From contig NZ_JAATOT010000009.1 in the NCBI RefSeq assembly GCF_011806455.1, positions 1 to 64,000 of the forward strand: a stretch of DNA of 64,000 nucleotides, given 5' to 3'. Shown here one piece after another: positions 26,000 to 34,956 of this stretch. Under the pieces are notes generated by a model that was given only the letters and a program-made list of their open reading frames with translations, was not told the origin of the DNA and ran no database searches. A program made the position numbers and the translations under genes. The stretch comes from Celeribacter sp. HF31. GTDB taxonomy: Bacteria; Pseudomonadota; Alphaproteobacteria; Rhodobacterales; Rhodobacteraceae. Each line of letters begins with the position of its first letter. Within the stretch, counting starts at the first letter, position 1.

Positions 26000-27028
26000 A
26001 TGTCACTATTCCGACCCAGCCGCCGCAACATGGTCAAAGCCGCGGGCACCTGCCTCTTGCTCGCGACCCTCGGTGCCTCCCCTGCCTTTGCGCAAGAGTT
26101 CACCATGAAACTGGCGACGGCCACGGTGAATGATGTCCAGACCGAAGCCATCAAACGCTTTGCCAAACGCGTCGAGGAACGTTCCGAAGGCCGCATCAAA
26201 ACCGAGCTTTACCCCGCAGCACAGCTTGGTTCGAACGCCCGTATGATCGAGGGCCTGCAATTCGGCACCGTCGAATTCTACACCGGCCCCGCCGCCTATC
26301 TCGTTGGCGTCGACTCGCGCTTTCAGGTCACCGACCTGCCCGCGATTTTCGAAGACGCCCGCCACGCCCAACGGGTGTTCAGCGATCCGACATTCCGCGA
26401 AACCTTTCTGAACCTCGGCGCCGACAAAGGTCTCGTCGGTCTCGGCACCTATATCTACGGCAACACGGCGTTTGCGACCGCCTTTCCCGGCGATACGGTT
26501 GAGGCCTTCAACGGCAAAAAACTCCGCGTTCTCGCCTCGAAAGTCGAACGCAAAGGCGTCGAACTCATGGGGGCCACAGCCGTTCCCATCGACTTCAGCG
26601 AGGTCGCAACAGCCTTGCAGCAAGGCACCGTGGACGGCATGAAAAGCTCCCCGCCCGCCTTCACCTCGCTCAAACTCTACGACATCGTGAAACACATCAC
26701 CGCCACCGAAGACGGCGTGATGGGCGAGGTCATGATGGTCAGCAAAATCTGGTGGGACACCCTGCCGGAAGACTTGCAAACCATGCTGCGCGAAGAGGCA
26801 ACGGCGCTTGAGCCGGAGCTTTACGACTATGTTCTGGAAGACCAGGCCAACGCTTACAAAACCTGGGAAGAGATGGGCGGCACCGTTCACTATCTGCCGA
26901 AAGACGAACGTGACGCCCTTCTCAAAGAAATGCGCGTCGCCGTGCTCGAACTGCTAAACGAGGACCCCAAAACCGCCGAAATGCTCGCGGTCCTTCTCGA
27001 CGCGGCAGACCGCACAGCAACGCAATAA
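26000..27028 (+). CDS. TRAP transporter substrate-binding protein (DctP-like)
   Basis: A 342-residue periplasmic binding protein with signal peptide (cleavage near PAFAQ) and the DctP pattern (LYPAAQLGSNARMIEGLQFGTVEF). In carboxylate-binding members an Arg in the central strand grips the acid; residues around 150-175 fit. It lies 35 bases after the large permease. The Q-M-P gene order differs from the common P-Q-M order. Confidence 0.9.
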   Translation: MSLFRPSRRNMVKAAGTCLLLATLGASPAFAQEFTMKLATATVNDVQTEAIKRFAKRVEERSEGRIKTELYPAAQLGSNARMIEGLQFGTVEFYTGPAAYLVGVDSRFQVTDLPAIFEDARHAQRVFSDPTFRETFLNLGADKGLVGLGTYIYGNTAFATAFPGDTVEAFNGKKLRVLASKVERKGVELMGATAVPIDFSEVATALQQGTVDGMKSSPPAFTSLKLYDIVKHITATEDGVMGEVMMVSKIWWDTLPEDLQTMLREEATALEPELYDYVLEDQANAYKTWEEMGGTVHYLPKDERDALLKEMRVAVLELLNEDPKTAEMLAVLLDAADRTATQ

Positions 27029-27049
27029 GACAACACCGTCAAAAGATCA

Positions 27050-27077
27050 GGCTGCCCTGTCCTCTGTCAGGGCAGCC
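27050..27077 (+). terminator. Strong hairpin between TRAP binding protein and flavin reductase
   Basis: GGCTGCCCTG (27050-27059) pairs perfectly with CAGGGCAGCC (27068-27077) across an 8-base loop. Only three Ts follow after four bases, so it may be a partial terminator or a 3' stabiliser of the binding-protein mRNA. Confidence 0.6.
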
Positions 27078-27098
27078 CCTGTTTGAGAGAGGCTTTCC

Positions 27099-27728
27099 AT
27101 GCAATTCGATATGACAACCCTCGCGGCGCGCAAACGCTACAAACTCCTGTCATCTCTTGTGGTGCCGCGCCCGATTGCATGGGTCTCCACCCTCTCGCCC
27201 GAGGGCATCGTCAACCTTGCCCCCTATAGTTTCTTCAACGTGATGGGCCACGACCCGGCGATTGTGGCGCTCGGGATTTTGGAACATCCGGAAAAGCCGC
27301 TCAAAGACACCGCGCACAACATCACCGAAACCGGACGCTTTACGGTCAATCTGGTGACCGAGGCGCTGGCGGCACAGATGAACCAGACCGCCACAGACCT
27401 GCCCTATGCCGAAAGCGAAGCCGACATGGCCGCCATCGCCATGTCCCCGGCCACCGCCAACGGGGTGCCCGGCATCGCGCACTCTCCTGTTCGGCTGGAA
27501 TGTCAGTTGATGCAAACCATATCGACGCGCACCTCGCAGAAAATCGTTCTGGGGGAGATTGTGGCGCTTCACGTCGAGGACGCGCTGATGCTCGATTCAG
27601 AGACGGCCAGAGTTGATCTGGAGGCCCATCGTCCGATTGCCCGCATGGGCGGCGCCGGTCTCTATTGCAGAACGGCGGATCGTTTCAGCCTTGCGCGCCC
27701 GGACAGAAAAACCCAGCCGCTCGACTGA
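27099..27728 (+). CDS. Flavin reductase-like, FMN-binding split-barrel protein
   Basis: A 209-residue member of the DIM6/NTAB flavin reductase-like family; PRPIAWVSTLSPEGIVNLAPYSFFNVMG is the hallmark FMN-binding segment. Such proteins supply reduced flavin to a monooxygenase or act on their own. No flavin-dependent monooxygenase is adjacent, so its partner is unknown. It follows the TRAP binding protein by 70 bases across a hairpin and may be a less-expressed last gene of the nitrilase operon. Confidence 0.85.
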   Translation: MQFDMTTLAARKRYKLLSSLVVPRPIAWVSTLSPEGIVNLAPYSFFNVMGHDPAIVALGILEHPEKPLKDTAHNITETGRFTVNLVTEALAAQMNQTATDLPYAESEADMAAIAMSPATANGVPGIAHSPVRLECQLMQTISTRTSQKIVLGEIVALHVEDALMLDSETARVDLEAHRPIARMGGAGLYCRTADRFSLARPDRKTQPLD

Positions 27729-27824
27729 CCTGACGGGAAATTTTCCCTGCCCCTTCTCCGTGCCCCTTCGACGCCCCGACAAGGGGCCGCTGACGTTCGG
27801 ATGCCCTTTCGGGTCGGTCCGCAT

Positions 27825-28442
27825 CTAGTCGGGCTTATGGTCCAGGCTCGCGCGGGTGGCCTGCGCACCCACCGCGCGGTAACGCAGTCCGTCAACCAGT
27901 AGAGCGACCAACCGACGCGCCGGTGCAGGGTCTCCATCGCTTGAGGGCATGCACAGGCTCGCGACAGCCCGCAGGAGATCGTAGGGATTTGCGTCGGGCC
28001 GTATTTCCTCTGCAGCGACGGCCGCATCCAGCAAACGTCGCAACGCGGGCTCAAACCGGCTGTCGAAATAGGCAGGCAGAGCTTCGAACGCCGGGTCTCC
28101 TGAATGCAGGGCGGCAGCCAGTCCGCGCTTGGCAACGATGAAATCGACATAGCGTTGCATCCAGCGGTCAAGCGCCTCCCCCGGAGGATAGGTCCTTGCC
28201 AGATCTGACGCAGCCTCCGCGCAGGCGTCCACCTCGCTGCGAAACACCGCCGCGATCAGATCGGAGCGCTGCGGAAAGTTTCGGTAGATGGTTCCAACGC
28301 CAACGCCAGCCCTATCAGCGATCTCGCGCATGGGCGTCTCGACCCCCGACGTGGCAAAGATGTCCCGTGCCGTCCGAACGAGTGTCTCGATGTTGCGCTT
28401 TGCATCTGCGCGCAGATTTCGGTGCGATGGTCTGTCAGGCAT
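27825..28442 (-). CDS. TetR-family repressor
   Basis: About 205 residues. The N-terminal helix-turn-helix reads TPMREIADRAGVGVGTIYRNFPQRSDLIAAVF, typical of TetR. The ATG at 28442 has TTTGGAG upstream; longer frames would run through the operators at 28478-28516. It is divergent from the SDR gene and very likely represses both. The effector is unknown. Confidence 0.88.
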   Translation of the reverse strand: MPDRPSHRNLRADAKRNIETLVRTARDIFATSGVETPMREIADRAGVGVGTIYRNFPQRSDLIAAVFRSEVDACAEAASDLARTYPPGEALDRWMQRYVDFIVAKRGLAAALHSGDPAFEALPAYFDSRFEPALRRLLDAAVAAEEIRPDANPYDLLRAVASLCMPSSDGDPAPARRLVALLVDGLRYRAVGAQATRASLDHKPD

Positions 28443-28477
28443 GAGCTCCAAAACTCCTTCAAAGCGCGCTTGATAAA

Positions 28478-28516
28478 CGGAACAATGTTCCGTATATGAG
28501 CGGAATAACGTTCCGC
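28478..28516. promoter_or_regulatory. Two TetR-type operators between the TetR and SDR genes
   Basis: CGGAACAATGTTCCG (28478-28492) and GCGGAATAACGTTCCGC (28500-28516) are two copies of one dyad, with arms CGGAA and TTCCG, centred 23 bases apart. They sit in the 127-base divergent gap, as expected for autoregulation plus control of the SDR. Confidence 0.8.
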
Positions 28517-28569
28517 TTAATACGCTTTCGAGCCCGATAGCGCCAGCAAGGAATGAAAGGAAAGTCATC

Positions 28570-29316
28570 ATGTCAGACAAACGCGTAGCTCTCATCACGG
28601 GAGCCACTCAAGGGATCGGCCTCCAGATCGCCAAGGATCTGGTTGCAAAAGGCCTGACCGTACTTGTCGGCGCACGCGACATGGAAAAGGGTGAACGGGT
28701 CGCGCAGGACATCGGCGCGGCAGCCCACGCCCTCCAGCTCGACGTCACGGATGAAGCCTCGATCGCTCAGGCGGCCGCTCTCATTCGCACCAGGTTTGGA
28801 CGCCTTGATATCCTGATGAACAATGCCGGGATCTCTCGGGTGAACTCCAACGAGGCGTTTTCGGAGGCACTCACGAAGAACCAGCTGACCGACGCCCCTC
28901 TGGGCGATATCCGCACCGTATTCGAGACCAACGTATTCGGGGTCATCGCAGTGACCCAAGCGATGCTCCCGCTTCTACGCGAAGCACCGGCAGGCCGCAT
29001 CGTCATCACCGGCAGCTCTGGCGCCTCGCTGACGCTCAACTCCGACCCCGCCAACGATCATCGGCGCATGTTCGGCAATTACTCGGTTTCGAAGACGGCA
29101 GCGCATGCGGTGATGCTGGCCTTTGCGCTTGCGCTTGAAGGGACCAACATCAAGGTCAATGCCGCCTGCCCAGGATTCACCTCCACGGCCCTCAACAACT
29201 TCAACGGCACGCGCAGCGTGGAAGACGGCGCGCGGGAACCGGTGCGACTTGCCCTGATCGACGACGATGGCCCGACCGGCACGTTCTCCGATGAAAATGG
29301 ACCTGTGCCCTGGTGA
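28570..29316 (+). CDS. Short-chain dehydrogenase/reductase
   Basis: A 248-residue classical SDR: cofactor motif TGATQGIG, NNAG motif, active-site Ser in ITGSSGAS and Tyr/Lys in YSVSKTAAH. It resembles plant and bacterial carbonyl reductases and would reduce a carbonyl with NAD(P)H. Start has an AAAGGAAAG site. Under probable TetR control, fitting a response to a toxic carbonyl or xenobiotic; substrate unknown. Confidence 0.88.
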   Translation: MSDKRVALITGATQGIGLQIAKDLVAKGLTVLVGARDMEKGERVAQDIGAAAHALQLDVTDEASIAQAAALIRTRFGRLDILMNNAGISRVNSNEAFSEALTKNQLTDAPLGDIRTVFETNVFGVIAVTQAMLPLLREAPAGRIVITGSSGASLTLNSDPANDHRRMFGNYSVSKTAAHAVMLAFALALEGTNIKVNAACPGFTSTALNNFNGTRSVEDGAREPVRLALIDDDGPTGTFSDENGPVPW

Positions 29317-29638
29317 AGACCGGCGGAGCTGTTTGGCACGTCTTCGGCCTCACCTCCCGGACTGCCCCCGAAACTCTGCCTGAATGACGTCCGGAAAAGC
29401 GCGAACCGAGGGGGGCTTCGGGCAGCAGCCCGGGGATGGGTTCGCCGGTCTGGAAAGGCCATGGCATCAACATCCCGGAACTTTGGTCGCGCAGTGCGAT
29501 GGTACAGCCCCTGCCCTTCGGTCATCAGCGCCGGCGACCGCGTGGTGCGTCTTGTGGTTCCAAAATTGAATTAACAAATTTGGACTTCCCTTATGTCCGC
29601 GCGTCGAACAGTTTCTGCAAAGAAAAAGGAGTTATTCC
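29317..29638. other. 322-base gap without a convincing gene
   Basis: The first 250 bases keep the GC content and codon-like texture of coding DNA, but all frames read Arg/Ser/Pro-rich and match nothing I recognise; this may be the remains of a decayed gene. The last 70 bases turn AT-rich and hold the promoter and an AAAAAGGAG ribosome site for the aldo/keto reductase. Confidence 0.4.
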
Positions 29639-30655
29639 ATGACATTCCAACCGACTTTGCCGACTCGCTCGCTCGGAGAAAACCTGTCCGTTTCCGCCCT
29701 CGGCTATGGGGCCATGGGTCTGAGCGAGTTTTACGGCGAGACCGATCCCGGGATTATTGACACCATGCTGATGACAGTGCTCAGCGAGGGGATAACCCTG
29801 ATTGACACCGCAGATGTCTACGGGCGCGGGCACAATGAGGAGATCATCGGCAAGGCCCTAAAAGCTGCGCCGACAGAAGAGCGGGCGGCCATGCGGATCG
29901 CCACGAAATGCGGCATCGACCGGCCGAAGGACGCCGCTTATGCGCGACGGATCAACAACGATCCGGCCTATATCCGCGCCTGCTGCGATGCCTCGCTGTC
30001 CCGCCTGGGCGTCGAACGCATCGACCTGTTTTACATTCACCGGGTGGACCCGGATGCCGATATTGCCGCGACCATGGAGGTGCTGGGCGATCTGCACAAG
30101 GCGGGCAAGATCGCCGGTGCGGGCCTGTGCGAAGTGTCTGCGGCAACATTGCGGCGCGCACATGAGGTGTTTCCGGTCACAGCGATCCAGAGCGAATATT
30201 CGCTTTGGACGCGCGATGTCGAAGAGGATATCCTGCCACTCACGCAGGAACTGGGCGTAGGGTTCGTTGCCTACTCGCCGCTCGGAAGAGGATTTCTAAC
30301 CGGGCGCTACAAGTCCACGGACAACCTGTCCGCCGGGGATTTTCGCCTCTCGAACGCGCGCTTTACCGGCGACAATCTGGATCGCAACACCGCGCTTCTG
30401 GCCAAGGTGGAAGCCTTCGCAGCACGCCACAATGCCAGCACCGGTCAGGTTGCCCTGGCTTGGCTTTTGGCCCAGGCGGAAAATATCGTACCGATCCCCG
30501 GCACCCGTTCGCCGGAACGGCTGCGCGAAAACATCGCGTCGCTGTCCCTGGACCTGTCCCACGAGGAGCTGACGACCCTGTCCGACATCTGGAAGCCTGG
30601 CGCCACCGCCGGAGAACGCTACAGTGCGGAGGGCATGAAAGGGATCAACGCCTGA
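29639..30655 (+). CDS. Aldo/keto reductase
   Basis: A 338-residue AKR of the Tas/YhdN-like group. Catalytic Asp and Tyr appear in LIDTADVYGRGHNEEIIGKAL and the lysine in RIATKCG; the late IVPIPGTRSPERLRENI segment is the cofactor-phosphate loop. It reduces aldehydes or ketones with NADPH. Its stop is 6 bases from the end of the convergent LysR gene. Confidence 0.9.
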   Translation: MTFQPTLPTRSLGENLSVSALGYGAMGLSEFYGETDPGIIDTMLMTVLSEGITLIDTADVYGRGHNEEIIGKALKAAPTEERAAMRIATKCGIDRPKDAAYARRINNDPAYIRACCDASLSRLGVERIDLFYIHRVDPDADIAATMEVLGDLHKAGKIAGAGLCEVSAATLRRAHEVFPVTAIQSEYSLWTRDVEEDILPLTQELGVGFVAYSPLGRGFLTGRYKSTDNLSAGDFRLSNARFTGDNLDRNTALLAKVEAFAARHNASTGQVALAWLLAQAENIVPIPGTRSPERLRENIASLSLDLSHEELTTLSDIWKPGATAGERYSAEGMKGINA

Positions 30656-30661
30656 TCCCGC

Positions 30662-31579
30662 TCAGCCCGGGGTATGCCGTTTGAATTCCTCGATCATGCG
30701 CCGAACCTCGGGCCGCGCGCCCTGATCGCGCCAGATCACATAGATCGGGATCTGCAACTGATCGGAAATCTCGGGTGTCAGTGCCCGATAGACCACATTG
30801 GTATGGCGGACCGAGGTCCGGAGCGTTGGCAAAAACGTCGCCCCCTCCCCCGCTCCGATCCGTGAAAGCAGTTGAACGTGATCATCCGGCTCGCGCAAAC
30901 GTGGTGGGCGATATTGGTGATGCGCAAAGACCTGCTCGAAGATGTCGGCATAATGAGGGTTTTCATTTTTCGAGAACCAAAACAGGGGAAGATCGTCAAA
31001 ATCCTTGAAAGTCACGTGATCTTTCTGCGCGGCCGGATGATGCGCGGGCAAGGACACGCGGATGGTTTCAGTAAAGATCTGCAACCGATCTATGCTGTTG
31101 GGCGTATCGCGATAGGCACCGATGATCGCTGCATCCAACTCGCCCGATTCCACCAGCGACGCCAGATTGCGCGAGGCACCATATTCACGCTGAATCACCA
31201 CTGTATCGCCTATTTTATCCAACATATCTTTCATGATCGGCAAGGCGGTAAAGTCGAACATAAAGCTCAGCCCAATCTTGATCTGACGACTCAGCCGGTC
31301 CTCGGCATCGCTCATTCCCGCGATCGAACTTTCCAACATATTGATGATGCGTCGCGCGTCTTCGACAAAGACCTCACCCCCAGCCGTCAGGCTCACGTGA
31401 TGGGTTGAGCGGTCGAGCAAACGCACACCCAGAACATTCTCAAGCTCCTTGATCTGCCGTGACAGGGGCGGCTGCGACATGCCCAGGCGCGTCGCCGCTC
31501 TGCGAAAGCTCATTTCTTGAGCCACAGCGACGAAGCATCGGAGCTGCTGGATGGTGGGAAGGCGGTGAGACGTCACCAT
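30662..31579 (-). CDS. LysR-family regulator, probable controller of the AfsA-like operon
   Basis: A 305-residue LysR protein: winged helix at residues 7-65 (FRRAATRLGMSQPPLSRQIKELE) and a two-lobed effector domain similar in layout to CatM/BenM-type sensors of small aromatic or lactone acids. It is divergent from the nine-gene operon at 31768 with a 188-base AT-rich gap, the classical LysR arrangement, so it probably activates that operon in response to a substrate or product. Confidence 0.88.
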   Translation of the reverse strand: MVTSHRLPTIQQLRCFVAVAQEMSFRRAATRLGMSQPPLSRQIKELENVLGVRLLDRSTHHVSLTAGGEVFVEDARRIINMLESSIAGMSDAEDRLSRQIKIGLSFMFDFTALPIMKDMLDKIGDTVVIQREYGASRNLASLVESGELDAAIIGAYRDTPNSIDRLQIFTETIRVSLPAHHPAAQKDHVTFKDFDDLPLFWFSKNENPHYADIFEQVFAHHQYRPPRLREPDDHVQLLSRIGAGEGATFLPTLRTSVRHTNVVYRALTPEISDQLQIPIYVIWRDQGARPEVRRMIEEFKRHTPG

Positions 31580-31767
31580 AAGATAAGAATTCCTATTTTA
31601 AAACAAAAAGATACGACAAACCATCAAGTGTGCTTCGAGCCCATCCACGATCCAATATGAGTAATATCAAGAATAGTATTCCAAAATTCTGCGCCGCAGA
31701 AAAGAGTAGAAGTGCGAAACCTCAAAACAACCTGAGGTAATATCACTCTTTATAAGGAACGCTATCA
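31580..31767. promoter_or_regulatory. Divergent promoter region of LysR gene and AfsA-like operon
   Basis: AT-rich. A short palindrome GAATAGTATTC (31671-31681) and an ATAAGAATTCCTAT stretch near 31584 fit the T-N11-A style of LysR sites. AAGGA at about 31756 is the ribosome site for the first operon gene. No small gene is apparent. Confidence 0.5.
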
Positions 31768-32373
31768 ATGGCTTCGAAGTATCTTCTGATCTCGCGCTAT
31801 TCTTTCAAAACTGGCGCTGCGATTCCCTCGCACTTCATCGACGATGCCACCACCCGAAATTTCTGGTCGGACGCGCAGAACGAACTGATGCAGCTGCGTG
31901 CCTTTGAAGACCTGTCGGAGCTGCCCGACACTCTTGCAAAATGCGAATCTGAACTCAGCCAGGCCACCCCGGGACTGATCGGTGACGTCCGCCGCGAACT
32001 GGTCGACCTTGTTGAGCAGGTCAAGAGTGCCGAAGACGCACTGCCGCAGACGCCCTATGTGCAACTGCGACACGTCGAGGTGGTGCCCGAGCGGATGGCA
32101 GAATATCGCAAATGGCGCGAGGAAACCATTTTTGATGTGGTGCGCAGCCATGACGAGGTCGAGAGCTTTTCGGCCTATCATTCCCTGATCAGCGGCGTGC
32201 CCGGCGTGATGTTCGTGTCTGGTTTCAGCTGCCTCCCCGAGGCCTACGCCGCAGTGTTCAACAGCGAACGCTACAAGACCATCGTTCAGCAAGCCGGCGA
32301 CGGCTATATCACCGGCGGCACCGACGGGCTTTACACCCGGATCTACAACGGTTTGTCCAGCCTTGCCGCCTGA
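31768..32373 (+). CDS. Unknown protein, first gene of the AfsA-like operon
   Basis: A 201-residue protein I do not recognise. No signal peptide or membrane helix. The C-terminal half (VQLRHVEVVPERMAEYRKWREETIFDVVRSH, then SAYHSLISGVPGVMFVSGF) has the rhythm of a dimeric alpha-beta barrel (NIPSNAP/EthD-like), a fold used by small cofactor-free enzymes. The N-terminal half is helical and acidic. It leads the operon and is 38 bases from the AfsA-like gene. Confidence 0.75.
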   Translation: MASKYLLISRYSFKTGAAIPSHFIDDATTRNFWSDAQNELMQLRAFEDLSELPDTLAKCESELSQATPGLIGDVRRELVDLVEQVKSAEDALPQTPYVQLRHVEVVPERMAEYRKWREETIFDVVRSHDEVESFSAYHSLISGVPGVMFVSGFSCLPEAYAAVFNSERYKTIVQQAGDGYITGGTDGLYTRIYNGLSSLAA

Positions 32374-32411
32374 CCTTTCATTCCCCTCCCCCGAAGTAAG
32401 CGAGAAGTATC

Positions 32412-33137
32412 ATGGAAAATCATGAGATTGTTGTTGTCGGTGACCAATTCCACCAATTCGCTAACGGAAAGAACGCCATTACCCAGTCGGAGTTTCTCGC
32501 ATTGTCGAGCCTGCCGGACTGCTGTTTTCGCAGCAAAATGCGACTGACCCTCGGCCAGGGCGTGCGCCATGACGAGGTATCGAAGATTATTGAAACCAAC
32601 GGGTTGGCTCAAAAGGTCGATTTCACCGATCTGCACCGCATCGGCCTACGCGCCCCCGGCACCCATTCGCACAAGCGTCAGATTCATAACACCGTCATCG
32701 CCAAGCCGGAACGCATCGGGGAGGACCTGTATTCCTGCGCATTGCTCATTGACGAACGCTGCGAGCTGATGGGCGATCACCAGACCGGGCAGCACATCCA
32801 GGGCATGATCCTGATCGAGGCCTTCCGCCAATCTTTCCTTGCGGTGAGTGAGGAGTTCTATCCGCTGGAGGGCACCAACAAGACCTACTTCGTCATCAAC
32901 TCGATGGAGACATCGTTTTCCAACTTTGTCTTTCCGCTGCCGGCAGAGGTGCGGATCAACGTCATCGAATGCGATGCAAAACCATATCGCGTGCGGCTGC
33001 GGATGGAGATGACGGTGGAGCAATGCGGCGTCCCTTGTGCCGATTGCAAAGCACTGTTCACGGTCTACCCAGAGAGCGTTATCGCCGAGAAGGAAAAACA
33101 GCTCGCCGACGAGGCCCTGTCGAAGGTAACGCAATGA
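32412..33137 (+). CDS. AfsA-like hotdog-domain protein (A-factor synthase family)
   Basis: A 241-residue protein. Residues about 85-225 match the AfsA hotdog pattern: a histidine-basic start (SHKRQIHNTVIAKPERIG), a central LIDERCELMGDHQTGQHIQG, the helix with GMILIEAFRQSFLAVSEEFY (compare LxEAxRQ in AfsA), and a strand pair FSNFVFPLPAEVRINV. AfsA makes gamma-butyrolactone autoregulators in Streptomyces by joining dihydroxyacetone phosphate and a beta-ketoacyl chain. Here there is one clear hotdog unit, whereas streptomycete AfsA has two. Operon mates include a HAD phosphatase and an SDR. Family call is from memory of the motif; the reaction is inference. Confidence 0.72.
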   Translation: MENHEIVVVGDQFHQFANGKNAITQSEFLALSSLPDCCFRSKMRLTLGQGVRHDEVSKIIETNGLAQKVDFTDLHRIGLRAPGTHSHKRQIHNTVIAKPERIGEDLYSCALLIDERCELMGDHQTGQHIQGMILIEAFRQSFLAVSEEFYPLEGTNKTYFVINSMETSFSNFVFPLPAEVRINVIECDAKPYRVRLRMEMTVEQCGVPCADCKALFTVYPESVIAEKEKQLADEALSKVTQ

Positions 33138-33976
33138 GCCTGTGCACCCCGATCGAATTGGAGCTGACACCGACAACACAGGGTCCGCTCTACCCGCCAA
33201 GCGAGATCTGCGATGGCGAAGGAAACTTCGTTGTCGTCGGGCGGATCTGTGACGGGCAAGGGGGGCCGGACTGGGGTGGGGCGATCGTATCGTCCCATAC
33301 CATCCCGCCCGCATTCGGCGAGGCTGGACGGTATGACATCCTGCGCCGCTTCGATCCCACAGCCCTGCCCGCCGATCTAGAGGATGAGGTTCTGTGGACC
33401 CTGCCATTGCCTCTGCCATGCAACAATTACCCCATGCTTTTTGCGCCGGAACAAGCCCCCGAGGCACATCGCACGAAACGCATAAGCGCTCCGTTACATG
33501 CGGCCTATGTACCCGATGCGCGTCCCGAAGACGGGCTGCGTGAAATCGCGCCCGTCACGTTGGGCGACTGGCTGAAGGCTCGGGGTCAGATCGTGGTGTC
33601 GCTGACATCGGATAGGCGTAAAGCCCTGTTCGAGATGGAATTTTCCCACCTCGTGCCAAACAGCGTGTACACGGTCATGAGCCTGCGCCAGCACGATTTG
33701 CGCCCCGACAGCCCAACGAGACCAGGGCCGCTTGGCATTCCCAATGTCTTTGTCACCGATGCCCAGGGGCGGGGGCGGTTCGAGGCCTTGCTCCCCGATC
33801 CCTTTCCCGATCCATCGCGCCCCGGGGCGAACCGCATCATCAACGTGATCCTGCTCTATATGAGCACACGCATGAGCTATGGCGGTGCGATCGGATTGCA
33901 CGGATTGGGCGCGGATATCCATGCCCAGCTCAAACTGACAGAACCGGCTTTCTCCGATCTGGTGACCGTCGCCTGA
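33134..33976 (+). CDS. Unknown protein of the AfsA-like operon
   Basis: A 280-residue protein not recognised. It starts at an ATG overlapping the AfsA-like stop by four bases. No signal peptide. The C-terminal part (residues about 150-280) reads like a beta sandwich: GQIVVSLTSDRRKALFEME, LVPNSVYTVMSLRQHD, then IPNVFVTDAQGRGRFEALLPDPFP, followed by a histidine-containing GGAIGLHGLGADIHAQ near the end. Tight coupling to the AfsA-like gene suggests it acts on the same molecule. Confidence 0.75.
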   Translation: MSLCTPIELELTPTTQGPLYPPSEICDGEGNFVVVGRICDGQGGPDWGGAIVSSHTIPPAFGEAGRYDILRRFDPTALPADLEDEVLWTLPLPLPCNNYPMLFAPEQAPEAHRTKRISAPLHAAYVPDARPEDGLREIAPVTLGDWLKARGQIVVSLTSDRRKALFEMEFSHLVPNSVYTVMSLRQHDLRPDSPTRPGPLGIPNVFVTDAQGRGRFEALLPDPFPDPSRPGANRIINVILLYMSTRMSYGGAIGLHGLGADIHAQLKLTEPAFSDLVTVA

Positions 33977-34018
33977 CCGCATTTTTCCCCTCTTCCTTCC
34001 AAACCGAAAGGAACCCCG

Positions 34019-34252
34019 ATGCCCTTTGTCACCATCACCACCTGGAAATCCGACGACGATACCGCCGCAGAACAGTTGATGAGCGCGGTCACCCGCGCGG
34101 TCCACGATGCCACCGGCGCACCTCTCGACAAGATCGCCGTTGTCATCTCCGAAATTCCCAAGAGCCGCTGGTCCGAAGCCGACGTGCTCGCCACAGATCC
34201 CGCATTTTCGACGCTCAGCAGGCGTATGAGCTACGAGAAGGACCCGACATGA
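34019..34252 (+). CDS. 4-oxalocrotonate tautomerase-family protein
   Basis: A 77-residue protein beginning Met-Pro-Phe-Val; removal of Met exposes the catalytic Pro1 of the tautomerase superfamily. The pattern LMSAVTRAVHDATGAPLDKIAVVISEIPKSRW is typical. Members tautomerise enols, dehalogenate or hydrate unsaturated acids. Here it may isomerise an enol or butenolide intermediate. Overlaps the phosphatase gene by four bases. Confidence 0.87.
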   Translation: MPFVTITTWKSDDDTAAEQLMSAVTRAVHDATGAPLDKIAVVISEIPKSRWSEADVLATDPAFSTLSRRMSYEKDPT

Positions 34253-34956
34253 GCTACGCGTTTTTTGATGTCGACGACACGCTTATTCGGATCAAGAGCA
34301 TGTTCGACTTCTTTCCCTTCTGGTGCGACCTGCAGGGAGCGCCAGAGACGCTGGACCGGTTCAACACAGCCTTTGAACACGCCTTTTCCGAACGTCGCCC
34401 GCGCGAAGACCTGAACCGGCTGTATTATCGCTTTTTCGCTGGCGAAAACGAGATGCAACTCTTGGCGGCGGGGCGGCTTTGGGTCAAACGGCGTTTTGGT
34501 GCGCAAGGGCTTTCCGAGGCGATGATTTTTCCCGAAGTGCTCGAACGGTTGCGCGCGCATCGCGCTGGCGGCGTGGCACCAGTCTTTGTCTCGGGGTCGT
34601 TTCCCGCGCTTCTGACCCCGCTGGCGCAGCGTATGGGCGCCGAGCACATCCTTTGCACACGACAGGAAACCGGTCCGGACGGGACACTGACCGGAGAGAT
34701 CCTGCGACCGCAGACCATCGGCACCGGCAAGGCCGACGCCATCGCCGCGTTTCTACAACAGCACGGCACCGATCCACGCACCTGCTTTGCATATGGCGAT
34801 GACATGTCGGATCGCACGATGCTCGAAGCCGTCGGGCATCCGGTTGCCGTGATCGGGTCGCCGGATCTGGCCGATCTGGCCCGGGCACGCGGCTGGGAAT
34901 GCCTCACAACAATCGCGCCCAAACCCGCCTTCGCGGGAGAAAGCACAACGTCATGA
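34249..34956 (+). CDS. HAD-superfamily (IB, SerB-like) phosphatase
   Basis: A 235-residue HAD phosphatase: nucleophile motif DVDDT (Asp7, Asp9), Ser in VSGSFPALL, Lys in GTGKADA and the acidic YGDDMSD motif. The subclass IB cap suits small phosphate monoesters. In gamma-butyrolactone synthesis a phosphatase removes the phosphate left from dihydroxyacetone phosphate, and this gene is placed suitably for that; serine phosphate or another monoester cannot be excluded. Confidence 0.88.
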   Translation: MSYAFFDVDDTLIRIKSMFDFFPFWCDLQGAPETLDRFNTAFEHAFSERRPREDLNRLYYRFFAGENEMQLLAAGRLWVKRRFGAQGLSEAMIFPEVLERLRAHRAGGVAPVFVSGSFPALLTPLAQRMGAEHILCTRQETGPDGTLTGEILRPQTIGTGKADAIAAFLQQHGTDPRTCFAYGDDMSDRTMLEAVGHPVAVIGSPDLADLARARGWECLTTIAPKPAFAGESTTS

